Assembly (NCBI GenBank): GCA_004558805.1
Contig: SFDE01000006.1
Coordinates: forward strand, 62,001-126,000
DNA length: 64,000 nucleotides
Reading direction: 5' to 3'
From: Faecalibacterium prausnitzii
Lineage (GTDB): Bacteria > Bacillota > Clostridia > Oscillospirales > Ruminococcaceae
Shown here piece after piece: positions 25,477-34,118 of this stretch (the stretch's first letter is position 1; each line of letters begins with the position of its first letter). The notes under the pieces are model-generated. The model saw only the letters and a program-made list of their open reading frames with translations. It made no database searches and had not been told where the DNA came from. The position numbers were made by a program, and so were the translations under genes.

Positions 25477-26454
25477 TTATCCTCCAATGCGATACATGCC
25501 GCGGGTAGCGGGCATGGAACGGTCTTCAAAATGATGTTCCCGGGGTTTGGACCAGATGGTCTCCCGGATGGCGGTCAGCAGTTCCTGATCTGTTGCGCCG
25601 CTGCGCAGCAGTGCCCGCAGGTCGCAGCCGGTCTCGCTGGCGAGGCAGGGGCGCAAAAAACCCTGACTGGTCAGCCGCACCCGGTTGCAGGAAGCGCAGA
25701 ACTTGCCGTGGACTGCCGCAATAAAGCCGATGCTGCCTTGCCAGCCCGGCACGGTGTAGTACACCGCAGGACCGTCGCCCAAGGCGCAGCCCTGCTCCGC
25801 AGGCAGGGGAACAAGGTCTGCCCACCGGCGGGCAAACCGCTGCCGCAGCTCCGGACCGGAGATGCAGGGCATTGCCGCCCCGTAGCCAATGGGCATCATC
25901 TCGATGAACCGCACCTGCAGGGGGTGATTCTTTGCCAGAGCGGCAAGGTCCTCCAGCTCTGCCTCGTTGACCCCTGCCTGGGGCACGCAGTTCAGTTTTA
26001 CCGGCAGACCGCTTTCCAGCGCTGCGCGGAGTCCTGCCTCTACGGCGGCAAAGTCGTCCCGGGCAGTGATCTGCCGGAATACCTCCGGGCGCAGGGTGTC
26101 CAGACTGATGTTCACGCTGTCCAGCCCGGCGTCCAGCAGGGCGGGCAGCTGGTCTGCCAGCAGCACGGCGTTGGTGGTCATAGTGACCCGGCGGATGCCG
26201 GGGATTTCCTTGAGTCCCGCCACCAGCCGTGCCACATTTTTGCGCACCAGAGGTTCCCCGCCGGTGACCCGCACCGTGTCGATGCCGCACTGGGCAAACA
26301 GGGCAGCCAGCCGCAGGAATTCCTCGTGGCTCAGCACTGCTTCCCGCTCCAGCTTTTCTACCCCGTCCGGCATACAGTAGCGGCAGCGCAGGTTGCACAG
26401 GTCGGTCACCGACAACCGCAGATAATGGATGTTGCGGTGGTAAGCATCAAACAT
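25477..26454 (-). CDS. moaA: GTP 3',8-cyclase (molybdenum cofactor step 1)
   Basis: 325 residues, radical SAM. The N-terminal cluster motif is CNLRCRYC (Cys20, 24, 27) and the second C-terminal cluster includes FCASCNRVRLTSQGFLRPCL. The protein ends in Gly-Gly (MYRIGG), as needed by MoaA. It makes 3',8-cyclo-GTP, which MoaC turns into cyclic pyranopterin. It overlaps the moaC stop by eight bases and is five bases from the MOSC-MogA start, so the three genes are co-translated. Confidence 0.97.
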   Translation of the reverse strand: MFDAYHRNIHYLRLSVTDLCNLRCRYCMPDGVEKLEREAVLSHEEFLRLAALFAQCGIDTVRVTGGEPLVRKNVARLVAGLKEIPGIRRVTMTTNAVLLADQLPALLDAGLDSVNISLDTLRPEVFRQITARDDFAAVEAGLRAALESGLPVKLNCVPQAGVNEAELEDLAALAKNHPLQVRFIEMMPIGYGAAMPCISGPELRQRFARRWADLVPLPAEQGCALGDGPAVYYTVPGWQGSIGFIAAVHGKFCASCNRVRLTSQGFLRPCLASETGCDLRALLRSGATDQELLTAIRETIWSKPREHHFEDRSMPATRGMYRIGG

Positions 26455-26944
26455 AGCCGCCCTCCGCCCGGATGTAGTGACCGCTTTTGCCGCCGGTCTT
26501 TTCTACCAGATGGATCTCGCCCAGCTCCATGCCCTTGTCTACCGCCTTACACATGTCGTAGATGGTAAGCAGGGCGGTGGAAACGCCGGTAAGCGCCTCC
26601 ATCTCCACTCCGGTGACGCCGCTGGTTTTTACGGTGCACAGTGCCTCCACTGCCTGTCGCTGGGGCAGCAGCCGGAACTCGATGCCCACCTTGGTCAGGG
26701 GCAGGGGATGGCACAGGGGGATCAGCTCGCTGGTGCGCTTGGTCGCCATGATGCCGGCGATCCGTGCTACCCCCAGTACATCGCCCTTTTTAACGGTGCC
26801 CTTTTCCACGGCGGCGTATGCCTCGGCGTTCATGGTGATGATACCGTGGGCAGTCGCCTCCCGGGTGGTGACGGGCTTTGCGCTGACGTCCACCATCACA
26901 GCATTGCCGGAGGCATCAAAATGTGTCAGATTGTTTTCATTCAT
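26447..26944 (-). CDS. moaC: Cyclic pyranopterin monophosphate synthase
   Basis: 165 residues. Motifs KRTSELIPLCHPLPLTKV and the MEALTGVSTALLTIYDMCKA segment, with the catalytic Lys/Asp region, are typical of MoaC. The ATG at 26944 follows AGGAAAG; the open frame extends further upstream only because it reads through a repeat element (26991-27132). Acts directly after MoaA. No moaD, moaE or moeB is seen anywhere in the window. Confidence 0.96.
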   Translation of the reverse strand: MNENNLTHFDASGNAVMVDVSAKPVTTREATAHGIITMNAEAYAAVEKGTVKKGDVLGVARIAGIMATKRTSELIPLCHPLPLTKVGIEFRLLPQRQAVEALCTVKTSGVTGVEMEALTGVSTALLTIYDMCKAVDKGMELGEIHLVEKTGGKSGHYIRAEGGYV

Positions 26945-26990
26945 AAAGATCGTATCTTTCCTATTAAGGTGAATCGAATTCTCAAACGTC

Positions 26991-27132
26991 CTCGCCCTCT
27001 CAGGCTCATTTCGTTCGCCAGATTCCTCAAAGTGGGAGTCCTTGGCAGTCCGCGCAAAGTTCATCTCTTTGCCAATGCCTCTCCCTTTGGGAGAGGTGGC
27101 AGTGAGCGAAGCGAACTGACGGAGAGGGCGAG
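26991..27132. repeat. MITE-like intergenic repeat inside the cofactor operon
   Basis: A 142-base block bounded by 11-base inverted ends, CTCGCCCTCTC (26991-27001) and GAGAGGGCGAG (27122-27132). Inside it CCTCTCCC-TTT-GGGAGAGG forms a hairpin (27078-27096), and the segment GTGAGCGAAGCGAACTGACG resembles dispersed intergenic repeats I know from related gut Firmicutes. No open frame of its own. It separates the MoeA-like gene from moaC, so the transcript must read through it. Confidence 0.65.
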
Positions 27133-27144
27133 CAAGCTGAAGTT

Positions 27145-28164
27145 TCAGCAGTGCCCAAAGCCGCAATTGGGCCAATGGCACACTTCGCAGTTCAGGCACA
27201 AGCCCCCCTCTCCCAGCCGGGCAATATCCTCGGCGGTGATGGGGTCGTCTGCCAGCAGACGGGGCAGCAGCAGGTCAAAGATGGTACGCTTGGCGTACAT
27301 GACGCAGCCGGGCAGACCGCACACCGGCACCCCTTCCAGATAGCTTACCAGGAACATGGCGCCGGGCAGCACCGGGGCACCGTAGGTAATGATATCTGCC
27401 CCGGTATTCCTGATGGCAAGCGGGGTCCGGTCGTCGGGGTCCACGCTCATGCCGCCGGTGGTAAAGATCAGCTCACAGCCGGCAGCCTTTGCTTCCAGAA
27501 TAGCGGCGGTGATGCCGGCGGGGTCGTCGTCGCAGACCTTGTGAAAGGTCATCTGGCAGTCGTAGACCGCCAGTTTGCTCTGCAGGATGGGGGTGAACTT
27601 GTCCTCAATGCGCCCCTTGAACACCTCGCTGCCGGTGGTGATGATGCCTACCTTCTTGGGCTGCATGGGCAGCACATTGAGGATGGGCTCCGGTCCGGCG
27701 GCAGCCTGCATGGCATCCATCTTTTCCTGCTCAATGACCAGCGGGATGATCCGGGTGCCTGCCAGCTTCTGCCCTTTTTTTACCGGCAGATCCCCGTGGA
27801 TGGTAGCAATCATCATCTGAGGGGTGCGGTTCACCGCCAGCAGTGCCTGCCGGTTGATCTTCAGCAGACCATCGCAGTCTGCGATCAATTCGATCTTGCC
27901 CTCCTTGGGCTGGGTGCCGTGGATATTTTTGCCTGCTGCAGCCTTGTACAACAGGGCGGCTGCCTCGTCCTCATGGAGGATGCCGGGGCGTTTTTCCCAG
28001 ACGTAGAGATTTTCTTTGCCAATGGACAGCAGCACCGGGATGTCCTGCGGCTGGATCACATGTCCCTTGCGGAACCGGGCGTCCTTGTACTCTCCTGGAA
28101 TGATCTGGGTGATATCATGGCAGAGCACCTGCCCTGCTGCGTCTACAGTACGGATCAGTTTCAT
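27145..28164 (-). CDS. MoeA-like molybdopterin-binding protein with Cys-rich tail
   Basis: 339 residues. The molybdopterin-binding fold (about 165-310) shows IITTGSEVFKGRIEDKF, FTTGGMSVDPDDRTP and GLPGCVMYAKRT in place of the usual NPxA-type motif. The N-terminal half differs from MoeA. The C-terminus ends with CLNCEVCHWPNCGFGHC, five Cys and two His within 17 residues, a likely metal site. A second, orthodox moeA lies two genes upstream, so this one has a distinct role, perhaps in metal choice or delivery to the AOR-type enzyme. AAGGAGAAG precedes the ATG. Confidence 0.85.
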   Translation of the reverse strand: MKLIRTVDAAGQVLCHDITQIIPGEYKDARFRKGHVIQPQDIPVLLSIGKENLYVWEKRPGILHEDEAAALLYKAAAGKNIHGTQPKEGKIELIADCDGLLKINRQALLAVNRTPQMMIATIHGDLPVKKGQKLAGTRIIPLVIEQEKMDAMQAAAGPEPILNVLPMQPKKVGIITTGSEVFKGRIEDKFTPILQSKLAVYDCQMTFHKVCDDDPAGITAAILEAKAAGCELIFTTGGMSVDPDDRTPLAIRNTGADIITYGAPVLPGAMFLVSYLEGVPVCGLPGCVMYAKRTIFDLLLPRLLADDPITAEDIARLGEGGLCLNCEVCHWPNCGFGHC

Positions 28165-28178
28165 GGACTATCTTCTCC

Positions 28179-28697
28179 TTACAGCGCAGGCATCTGGGTC
28201 TGAATCCAGTCGGCAAGCGCAGAAATATCGTCTAAATCAAAGTCCGCCCCGGGAATGTCCCCCACCAATGCCAGCGGCTGAAAGGACACCGGTGTGTCAG
28301 AAATGGCGCTGCGCACCACCTCGATCTTGGACCAGCCGCTGGACTTGAAGCCTTCCAGCAGCACCAGGTCGTAGCCGTGGCGCTCAAACAGGGCAAGCAG
28401 GTCCTGTTCGGTCAGGCGGAATTCCTCGGTCAGCAGATACCGGGTGCCGGAGAACACCGCCACCCCTTGGGCGCCTGCTTCCCGCAGGCGGTAGCTGTCG
28501 GTGCCGGGCACATCGGGGGTGAACTGGTGTCCGTCATGTTTGATGACCCCCACCTTCAGCCCCCGGCTCCGCAGCACCGGCAGCAGCTTTTCCAGCAGGG
28601 TGGTCTTGCCGCTGTTATGGGCACCGCTGACCGCCAGCACTGCCGGACGTTTCAGCTCCAGCGTATCTGCCAGTTCCTGTTTCTTTTCACTGTACAA
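28179..28697 (-). CDS. mobB: Molybdopterin-guanine dinucleotide biosynthesis adaptor MobB
   Basis: 172 residues with a P-loop GAHNSGKTTLLEKLLP (about 25-40) and the MobB segments VGVIKHDGH and LVLLEGFKSSGWSKIEV. MobB binds GTP and assists MobA in forming the guanine dinucleotide cofactor. No mobA is in the window. Overlaps the moeA end by 11 bases and is followed 14 bases later by the MoeA-like gene. Confidence 0.93.
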   Translation of the reverse strand: MYSEKKQELADTLELKRPAVLAVSGAHNSGKTTLLEKLLPVLRSRGLKVGVIKHDGHQFTPDVPGTDSYRLREAGAQGVAVFSGTRYLLTEEFRLTEQDLLALFERHGYDLVLLEGFKSSGWSKIEVVRSAISDTPVSFQPLALVGDIPGADFDLDDISALADWIQTQMPAL

Positions 28698-29925
28698 AGC
28701 AAAGCACCTCCACTTCTGTGCCGGGTCCCACGGGACCGGTGCCTGCAGGCAGCTCCACCAGACAGTTGCAGCCCATCATGGCGGACAGGCTGCCGGAGGA
28801 GTGGACCTCGGCGTTGCCTTCCCCGGGGAGGGTGACCCTGCCGCCCCGCAGGGTGCCCCGGAGGTACCGGCTGCCCTTACTGGACTTGGAAAAACCGGTG
28901 GTCAGGACGCTGCGGCAGCGCAGGGGAACACAGTCCTCCTCCCGGCGTCCGGCAGCACGGAGCAGGGCGGGAATGGCGTATTGTTCCAGAGTGGCGGCGG
29001 CGGCAAAGGGATTTCCGGAAAGGCAGAATACCAGTCGGTTTCCCAGTGTTGCCGCCAGCATGGGGCTGCCGGGCTTTTGTGCCACGCCGGTAATGAACAG
29101 ATCTGCGTTCAGTTGTTCCAGCACCACCGGCAGATAATCCTTCTGCCCTACCGACACGCCGCCGCTGGTGATCACCGCATCACAGTCCCGCAGCAGCTGA
29201 CGGATCCGATAGGCGATGGTCTCCGGGTCATCGGAGCAGTGCTGCCGCCGGACGTTGAAGCCCAGCTGACGCAGCCGGGCAGCGTTCTGGCTGCCGTTGG
29301 CATCGTAGATCTTGCCGGGAGCCCAGGACTCACCGGGGGCAAGCAGCTCACTGCCGGTGGCAAGGACCCCCACCGTGAGGGGACGGTACACCGGTACCTG
29401 GGTGTAGCCCTGCCCTGCCAGTACGCCTACATGCGCTGGGGTCAGGGGGGTGCCTGCGGCGGCGATCACCGCTCCGGCGGCAATGTCCTCGCCCCGGAAC
29501 ACTACGTTCTGGTTTGCTTTGACGGCGGCGTAAAGCCGGACGGTGTCCTCGCCGCTGTCGGTCTGCTCCTGCATCAGGACACAGTCTGCTCCTTCCGGCA
29601 GGGGGGCACCGGTCATGATCCGGGCAGCACAGCCTGCCGGAAGGACTGCCGCCGGTGCGTCACCGGCATAGAGCTTCATCACCACCGGCAGAGTCACCGG
29701 GGTCTCCCGGCTGGCACCGGCAATGTCTTTGCTGTGCAGGGCGTAGCCGTCCAGAGGGCTGCGGTCAAAGGGAGGCTGGTCCATCCGGGCGCAGAGGTCC
29801 TGAGCGGCAATGCGGCCGCAGGCGTCCTCCAAGGGCAGGGACTCCACAGCGGGTGCAGGCAGGCGTGCCGCCGCATCCAGTGCGCGGCGCAGCGCCTGTG
29901 CAGGGGCGCAGAAAGGCTGATTCAT
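28687..29925 (-). CDS. moeA: Molybdopterin molybdenumtransferase
   Basis: 412 residues with all MoeA parts: FDRSPLDGYAL, RIMTGAPLPEGAD, LATGSELL, ITSGGVSVGQKDY and LSGNPFAAAATLE, and a C-terminal beta domain. It inserts molybdate into adenylylated molybdopterin. The ATG at 29925 follows GGAGG at ten bases; a TTG further up has no site. It is the first gene of the cofactor operon and lies directly downstream of a structured leader with a terminator. Confidence 0.95.
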   Translation of the reverse strand: MNQPFCAPAQALRRALDAAARLPAPAVESLPLEDACGRIAAQDLCARMDQPPFDRSPLDGYALHSKDIAGASRETPVTLPVVMKLYAGDAPAAVLPAGCAARIMTGAPLPEGADCVLMQEQTDSGEDTVRLYAAVKANQNVVFRGEDIAAGAVIAAAGTPLTPAHVGVLAGQGYTQVPVYRPLTVGVLATGSELLAPGESWAPGKIYDANGSQNAARLRQLGFNVRRQHCSDDPETIAYRIRQLLRDCDAVITSGGVSVGQKDYLPVVLEQLNADLFITGVAQKPGSPMLAATLGNRLVFCLSGNPFAAAATLEQYAIPALLRAAGRREEDCVPLRCRSVLTTGFSKSSKGSRYLRGTLRGGRVTLPGEGNAEVHSSGSLSAMMGCNCLVELPAGTGPVGPGTEVEVLCFVQ

Positions 29926-30012
29926 AGTTACATCCTCCAAAACCCTGCCTGCCCTGCCTGCTATGGCTCAGGCGGGGCAAGCGGAGATATTCTTATTTCA
30001 TAAAAGGCAGGT

Positions 30013-30058
30013 GAAAAAGAAGCGGAGACGTCTTGACCAAAAATCAAAACGCCTCCGC
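30013..30058 (-). terminator. Terminator in the leader of the cofactor operon (expression platform)
   Basis: On the minus strand GCGGAGGCGT and ACGTCTCCGC pair (one G-U) around an AT-rich loop, followed by TTCTTTTT. It lies between the structured RNA and moeA, where it can act as a riboswitch expression platform. Confidence 0.75.
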
Positions 30059-30064
30059 AGAAGG

Positions 30065-30169
30065 ATCTTCACGAGCCCGGCGGCAGCTTGCAGTCTGCCA
30101 CGCCGGTGGGAAACCCCGACGGTGCAGCCTTTGCAGCGGCAGCTTCCGGCGGGAATTTCCTGTGAAGAT
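30065..30169 (-). ncRNA. Structured leader RNA, candidate Moco (or tungsten cofactor) riboswitch
   Basis: On the minus strand an 8-base closing helix, AUCUUCAC (plus 30162-30169) with GUGAAGAU (plus 30065-30072), encloses about 90 bases rich in further helices: a GC(U)GCC/GGCUGC hairpin, a long hairpin around GGGGUUUCCCACC, and GGCAG/CUGCC. An intrinsic terminator follows immediately, then moeA. Location before a cofactor operon and the terminator platform argue for a riboswitch of the Moco class; I cannot confirm the class consensus by eye. More structure lies upstream (30170-30346), including a GGCGG/CCGCC hairpin at 30215-30235. No protein gene is convincing in 29926-30346. Confidence 0.55.
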
Positions 30170-30346
30170 GGGAGGAGTTCTTTTTTTCAAATTGCAGTGT
30201 TTCTTCTGCGGGAAGGCGGTAGGGTTTCCCCCGCCACCCTTGAATGCCGTTCTGTGGAACCTTGGCATTGCGGCGCGGTGTCAGTGCCCGTAAGGTTTAG
30301 ACACCTTTGCTCAAAGAAGCTCTTGTACCCTGATTCTATTGTAATT

Positions 30347-31255
30347 TTAGTCGCAGAACTCGTCCACGTCGCTGATCGCCTTGGCGTAGCGGCGGGTGAG
30401 ATGCTGGGTGGAGAAGAGGAACCGCTCGTTCTGGTTGTTGGTCAGTTCCTCAATGTCGTCATACTCCGGCTTTTCCTGCATGGACTTCCAGGTCTGCTCG
30501 ATGACCTCCGGGGAAAGACCGTAGGGGGAGCGCTGGAAGTACTTCAGGGGGGTGGCGCTGGGATAGATGCGGGCGTTGAACCGCACCATCTCGGCGAACA
30601 TCACACACAGGTCCTTGTCCTCAATGAGCTGGGCGATCATGGCGTAGTTATCGCTCATATTGGCGTTGGAGTAGTAGTAGGTGTCCTTTGCGCCCTTCCG
30701 GGTGACGATGTCGGCACACTGAGGGTCTGCAGGCAGCTGTGCCAACAGCTCATCGGCATTTTCCACCTCGGTCAGCAGCAGGGCGTGAGGGGTCAGCATG
30801 GCTGCTGCGGAGCGGGAGCGGATGTAACCGGCAAGCTCCTGCGCCGGGGTCAGCTCCGGCAGCTCCGGGGCGGTCTTGGTGGGCTGATCCGCAAAGGGGT
30901 CGTTTTCTGCTTCCGGCTCACCGGCAAGAAAATCCAGCAGCTCCGGCTTTGCCTTGTCGGCTTCCGGGGCTTCGGGAGCAGCGGCGTCCGCCTGCTTTGC
31001 AGCAAGCTGGGCAGTCTCCTGCTCCACCACTGCCATCACGTCCTCCCCAGCCTTGGCGGCACTGCCGTCAAAGGTGCTGCCGGTCTCTTTCAGGCGGCGT
31101 GCCGTCTCACTGGCAGCGTCGATGTCAAACACCTCAGCTTTGGGTTTTTTCTTGGCGGCAAGCTCTGCCTTCTGCAGTTCCAGAACAGCCTGCTCCGGGT
31201 CAACGGTGCTGTTCACGGTGGTGGTGTAACCGGGTTTGCGTCTGCCAAACAACAT
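30347..31255 (-). CDS. YdhW-like protein of the AOR-type gene set
   Basis: 302 residues without a family motif I can name. Residues 1-140 are low complexity, Ala/Glu/Lys/Pro-rich and probably disordered; residues 150-302 are an ordered domain (TPHALLLTEVENADELLAQLP; DNYAMIAQLIEDKDLCVMFAEMVRFNARIYP). In the enterobacterial ydhYVWXUT operon an uncharacterised YdhW is encoded next to the AOR-type enzyme YdhV and the Fe-S protein YdhY; position and size of the ordered domain fit that, so I call it YdhW-like. No membrane segment or Cys cluster. It probably assists maturation or assembly of the neighbouring enzyme, which is inference. Confidence 0.6.
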   Translation of the reverse strand: MLFGRRKPGYTTTVNSTVDPEQAVLELQKAELAAKKKPKAEVFDIDAASETARRLKETGSTFDGSAAKAGEDVMAVVEQETAQLAAKQADAAAPEAPEADKAKPELLDFLAGEPEAENDPFADQPTKTAPELPELTPAQELAGYIRSRSAAAMLTPHALLLTEVENADELLAQLPADPQCADIVTRKGAKDTYYYSNANMSDNYAMIAQLIEDKDLCVMFAEMVRFNARIYPSATPLKYFQRSPYGLSPEVIEQTWKSMQEKPEYDDIEELTNNQNERFLFSTQHLTRRYAKAISDVDEFCD

Positions 31256-31282
31256 GAAGATCGTTCCTCTTTCTGTGGGATT

Positions 31283-33439
31283 TTATTCAGCGGCTGCGGT
31301 GTTCTGGGCGTAGATGCCGCGCTTCTCAAGGTCGTCTGCCATGTCGGCAAGGTCATACTTCTCCAGAGTCTCACGGGTGGGCACACCGGTGGTGCGGTCC
31401 CAGCCAAAGATGTCGTAGAACATGTCCTTTGCCTTCTCCATGTCGGCACGGTCCAGCTTGGTGGTGCCTTCCTCAAATGCCTTGAAGTCGGGGTCCTTAT
31501 CAAAGACCCAATCGCAGATGGCATCGTGCTCCTGACGCAGGTTTGCGCTGCCGCAGTTCTGCTGGAAGCTGATGGCAGTCATAGCACGCAGCATCTGGGT
31601 GATGCGTGCGCCGTCTTCCTGCAGATCAGCCTGGGTGTAGGTCTCGCCGGTAACGGCGGTCATAAAGTCTGCCTGCAGGTCCAAATCGCCGTGGTAGTTG
31701 CGCTCCTTGGAGGGAGACTGGGTCATGGGCCACATCCAGTTGCACAGGGTGGCGGAGTCGTGGAAGTTCTTATCGTTGACGCAGTAGGCGGCAAGCTTAG
31801 CCTTGTTTTCGTTGATGGGAGTATAGGCCTTGGCCTTATCGTAGCAGCCCTCGCCGAAGAAGTCCTCCATGACCTTCTTGGTCACTTCATAGGGAGCGCC
31901 GGAACCGGTCTCGCAGACGATCTCGTGGATCATGCAGTCACGGTTGTAGACCAGGTTGTACAGCATACCAACCTGCCATGCCTCAGCAGGGCCGTGGTGG
32001 TTGGGGTAGCCGTTGTACATCAGGTTGGAGTTGGTAGCGCCATCGGTGCGGTCCAGCCAGCTCTTGGGCAGGCCGAACTTCTCCATCATGGCAAGGGTGC
32101 CCTTGGCGATGACGGACAGGTCGCCCTCGCCGTAAGCCATGCGGCGGATCAGCTCCACTTCCCAGCGGGGATCGCCCGCCTTTTCCCACTTCCAGGGCAG
32201 GGAGTCGTACTCAGCCTCGCTGATGTACTTGGTAGCCTCTTCACGGGGCATACGCAGGATCCACTGCAGGTCGCGGTTCAGGTTGCCGTAGTTGTCCCAC
32301 AGACCCATGTCGTCCACAGCATGAGACCATGCCAGGTTGATGACCATGGTGCCGTCGCCTTCGTATTTGAAGTCATGGACGCCGTCCGGGTACACGCGGG
32401 TGCCGTACAGCACGGGCATACAGGTGTTGGAGTTGTGGGTGGGCAGATCGTAATCTGCCAGCGGATCCACATCATACTCGGTGTAGCAGCGGATGGGGCA
32501 GGAAGAGCAGCCGCCGTTCTTCACAGTGTACTCGGCAGCGGGAGCGCCGAAGTCGAAGTAGCCCTTGAAGCAGCGCAGAGCCACCTTGTTGATATCGTTG
32601 TAGGGCTGCTCGCCGGTATCCACAGGGCCGCCGGGAGCCTTTTTCCACATACGGCCGGGGGCGCCGGACCAGCGGTTCTTGCCGGAGGTGGCGCTGTACT
32701 CTGCCCAGCTCTGGGGCTGTGCGGGCACGTTGTGGTTGTTGTTGCCGCCGATCAGGTTGCCCATCATGTAGTTGGACAGCTCCAGCACCTTCTTGGGGTC
32801 AGCGACCTTGACGCTGCCGGTGCCGCGGATCGCCAGACCCTTCAGCTTCTTGTTGCCCATGGCAGCGCCCAGACCGGCGCCGCCGGAGTTGCCGAAGCTG
32901 GTGTTCAGAGTGGAGTAGTCCACCAGGTTCTCACCGGCAGGACCGATGGAAGCGGTCTCGAACTCGCGACCGTTCTGCTCCACCATCCACTTGTTGGCAG
33001 CAAAAGTGCCCTTGCCCCAGATCTCGCTGGCGTCCTCCAGGGAGACATTGCCGTCCTCGATGCGCAGGTAGACGGGCTTTTCGGAGATGCCGCTGATCAC
33101 GATGCCATCGTAACCGGCATACTTCAGCATGGAGCCGATGTGACCGCCCATGTGTGCGTCAATAATGGAGTGACCCTTGGACCAGGTAGAACGGAAGGTC
33201 ACGTTCATACGACCGGAGCAGGGCACGCCGGCACCGGTCAGAGGACCGACGCCAAAGATGACCAGAGCCTTTTCGTCATAGGGATCCAGGTCCATGGGAG
33301 CTTCTTCGTACATGATGCGGTATGCCATACCCATACCGCCGATATATTTATGGTACTTTGCGTCATCCTGGGTGGTGATCTCGCCGGTGGTCAGGTTGAC
33401 GCGCAGGATCTTACCTGCCCAGCCATAAGTTTCAGCCAT
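31283..33439 (-). CDS. Aldehyde:ferredoxin oxidoreductase family enzyme (YdhV-like)
   Basis: 718 residues, somewhat longer than classical AOR. N-terminal AOR domain: WAGKILRVNLTTGEIT, GGMGMAYRIM, FGVGPLTGAGVPCSGRMNV and SIGPAGENLV; the KGLAIRGTGSV segment follows. The Cys cluster CSSCPIRC lies near residues 305-312. AOR enzymes carry a tungsten or molybdenum bis-pterin and a 4Fe-4S cluster and work in the cytosol, usually on aldehydes; YdhV-type members have unknown substrate. It is preceded by a Tat-type ferredoxin and followed by a YdhW-like gene, and the cofactor genes lie downstream. AAGGAGG precedes the start. Confidence 0.92.
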   Translation of the reverse strand: MAETYGWAGKILRVNLTTGEITTQDDAKYHKYIGGMGMAYRIMYEEAPMDLDPYDEKALVIFGVGPLTGAGVPCSGRMNVTFRSTWSKGHSIIDAHMGGHIGSMLKYAGYDGIVISGISEKPVYLRIEDGNVSLEDASEIWGKGTFAANKWMVEQNGREFETASIGPAGENLVDYSTLNTSFGNSGGAGLGAAMGNKKLKGLAIRGTGSVKVADPKKVLELSNYMMGNLIGGNNNHNVPAQPQSWAEYSATSGKNRWSGAPGRMWKKAPGGPVDTGEQPYNDINKVALRCFKGYFDFGAPAAEYTVKNGGCSSCPIRCYTEYDVDPLADYDLPTHNSNTCMPVLYGTRVYPDGVHDFKYEGDGTMVINLAWSHAVDDMGLWDNYGNLNRDLQWILRMPREEATKYISEAEYDSLPWKWEKAGDPRWEVELIRRMAYGEGDLSVIAKGTLAMMEKFGLPKSWLDRTDGATNSNLMYNGYPNHHGPAEAWQVGMLYNLVYNRDCMIHEIVCETGSGAPYEVTKKVMEDFFGEGCYDKAKAYTPINENKAKLAAYCVNDKNFHDSATLCNWMWPMTQSPSKERNYHGDLDLQADFMTAVTGETYTQADLQEDGARITQMLRAMTAISFQQNCGSANLRQEHDAICDWVFDKDPDFKAFEEGTTKLDRADMEKAKDMFYDIFGWDRTTGVPTRETLEKYDLADMADDLEKRGIYAQNTAAAE

Positions 33440-33451
33440 TGTAGTTCCTCC

Positions 33452-34096
33452 TTACAGGTCCAAGTATGCAGCCTGTGCTGCGCTGGTGACGGAATCCCAG
33501 TCCACAATGGACAGAGCTCCGGAGGGGCAGCCTGCCACACATGCACCGCAGGCGATGCACTTGGAGGACTTGCCGGTCTCGGGGTTCACGGTGGGCATAT
33601 GCCAGGGGCAGGCGTCATGGCAGGCGCCGCAGCCGATGCACTTATCGGTATCCACAACACGGATGCCGCGGCTATCGGTGGTGATCGCCTTCTGGGGGCA
33701 GGCGTTGCCGCAGGCGGGATCCTCACACTGACGGCAGGTGTCCGGGAAGTAGACAAAGCAGTTGTCCGTGCCGGACAGCAGACCGTTGCCGGCACCATCC
33801 AGGTTCAGACGGCGCTGGATCTTGACGCGGCTGATGTAAGAAGAGCAGACGCCGTCGTTGGTCAGGGTGCAGTTGATCTCGCAGCGCTGGCAGCCGGTGC
33901 ACAGGTCTGCGTTGACCACCAGCAGACCCTGGGGCAGTGCCCAGGTGGCAACTGCGCCGGAGTCCACCTGCTGCTGAGAGCAGCCGAACAGGGACAGCAT
34001 GGATGCGGAGAGGGTGAGCCCTGCAAGGCTCTTGCCCGAAATTTTCATGAATTGACGGCGGGTCATGTCAGCCGTCAGGAAATCAGTTTTTGCCAT
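33452..34096 (-). CDS. Four-cluster ferredoxin with twin-arginine signal (YdhY-like)
   Basis: 214 residues. TRRQFMKISGKSLAGLTLSASMLSLFGC is a twin-arginine signal with a possible lipobox (FGC). Four 4Fe-4S motifs follow: CTGCQRCEINC, CRQCEDPACGNAC, CIGCGACHDAC and CIACGACVAGC. Such proteins shuttle electrons between a metallo-oxidoreductase and a quinone or flavin partner. Cells of this type may lack a full Tat system, so the export of this protein is not certain. I chose the ATG at 34096 because GGAGG is at good distance; an earlier ATG is only two bases from it. Gene order with the AOR-type gene matches ydhY-ydhV. Confidence 0.9.
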   Translation of the reverse strand: MAKTDFLTADMTRRQFMKISGKSLAGLTLSASMLSLFGCSQQQVDSGAVATWALPQGLLVVNADLCTGCQRCEINCTLTNDGVCSSYISRVKIQRRLNLDGAGNGLLSGTDNCFVYFPDTCRQCEDPACGNACPQKAITTDSRGIRVVDTDKCIGCGACHDACPWHMPTVNPETGKSSKCIACGACVAGCPSGALSIVDWDSVTSAAQAAYLDL

Positions 34097-34118
34097 AGGT
34101 TCCATTCCTCCGTTGAGG

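Noticed and set aside
30044..30268. 74-codon open frame on the minus strand before moeA
   Set aside because: It overlaps the structured leader and terminator and has no family-like sequence; the RNA structure explains the region better.
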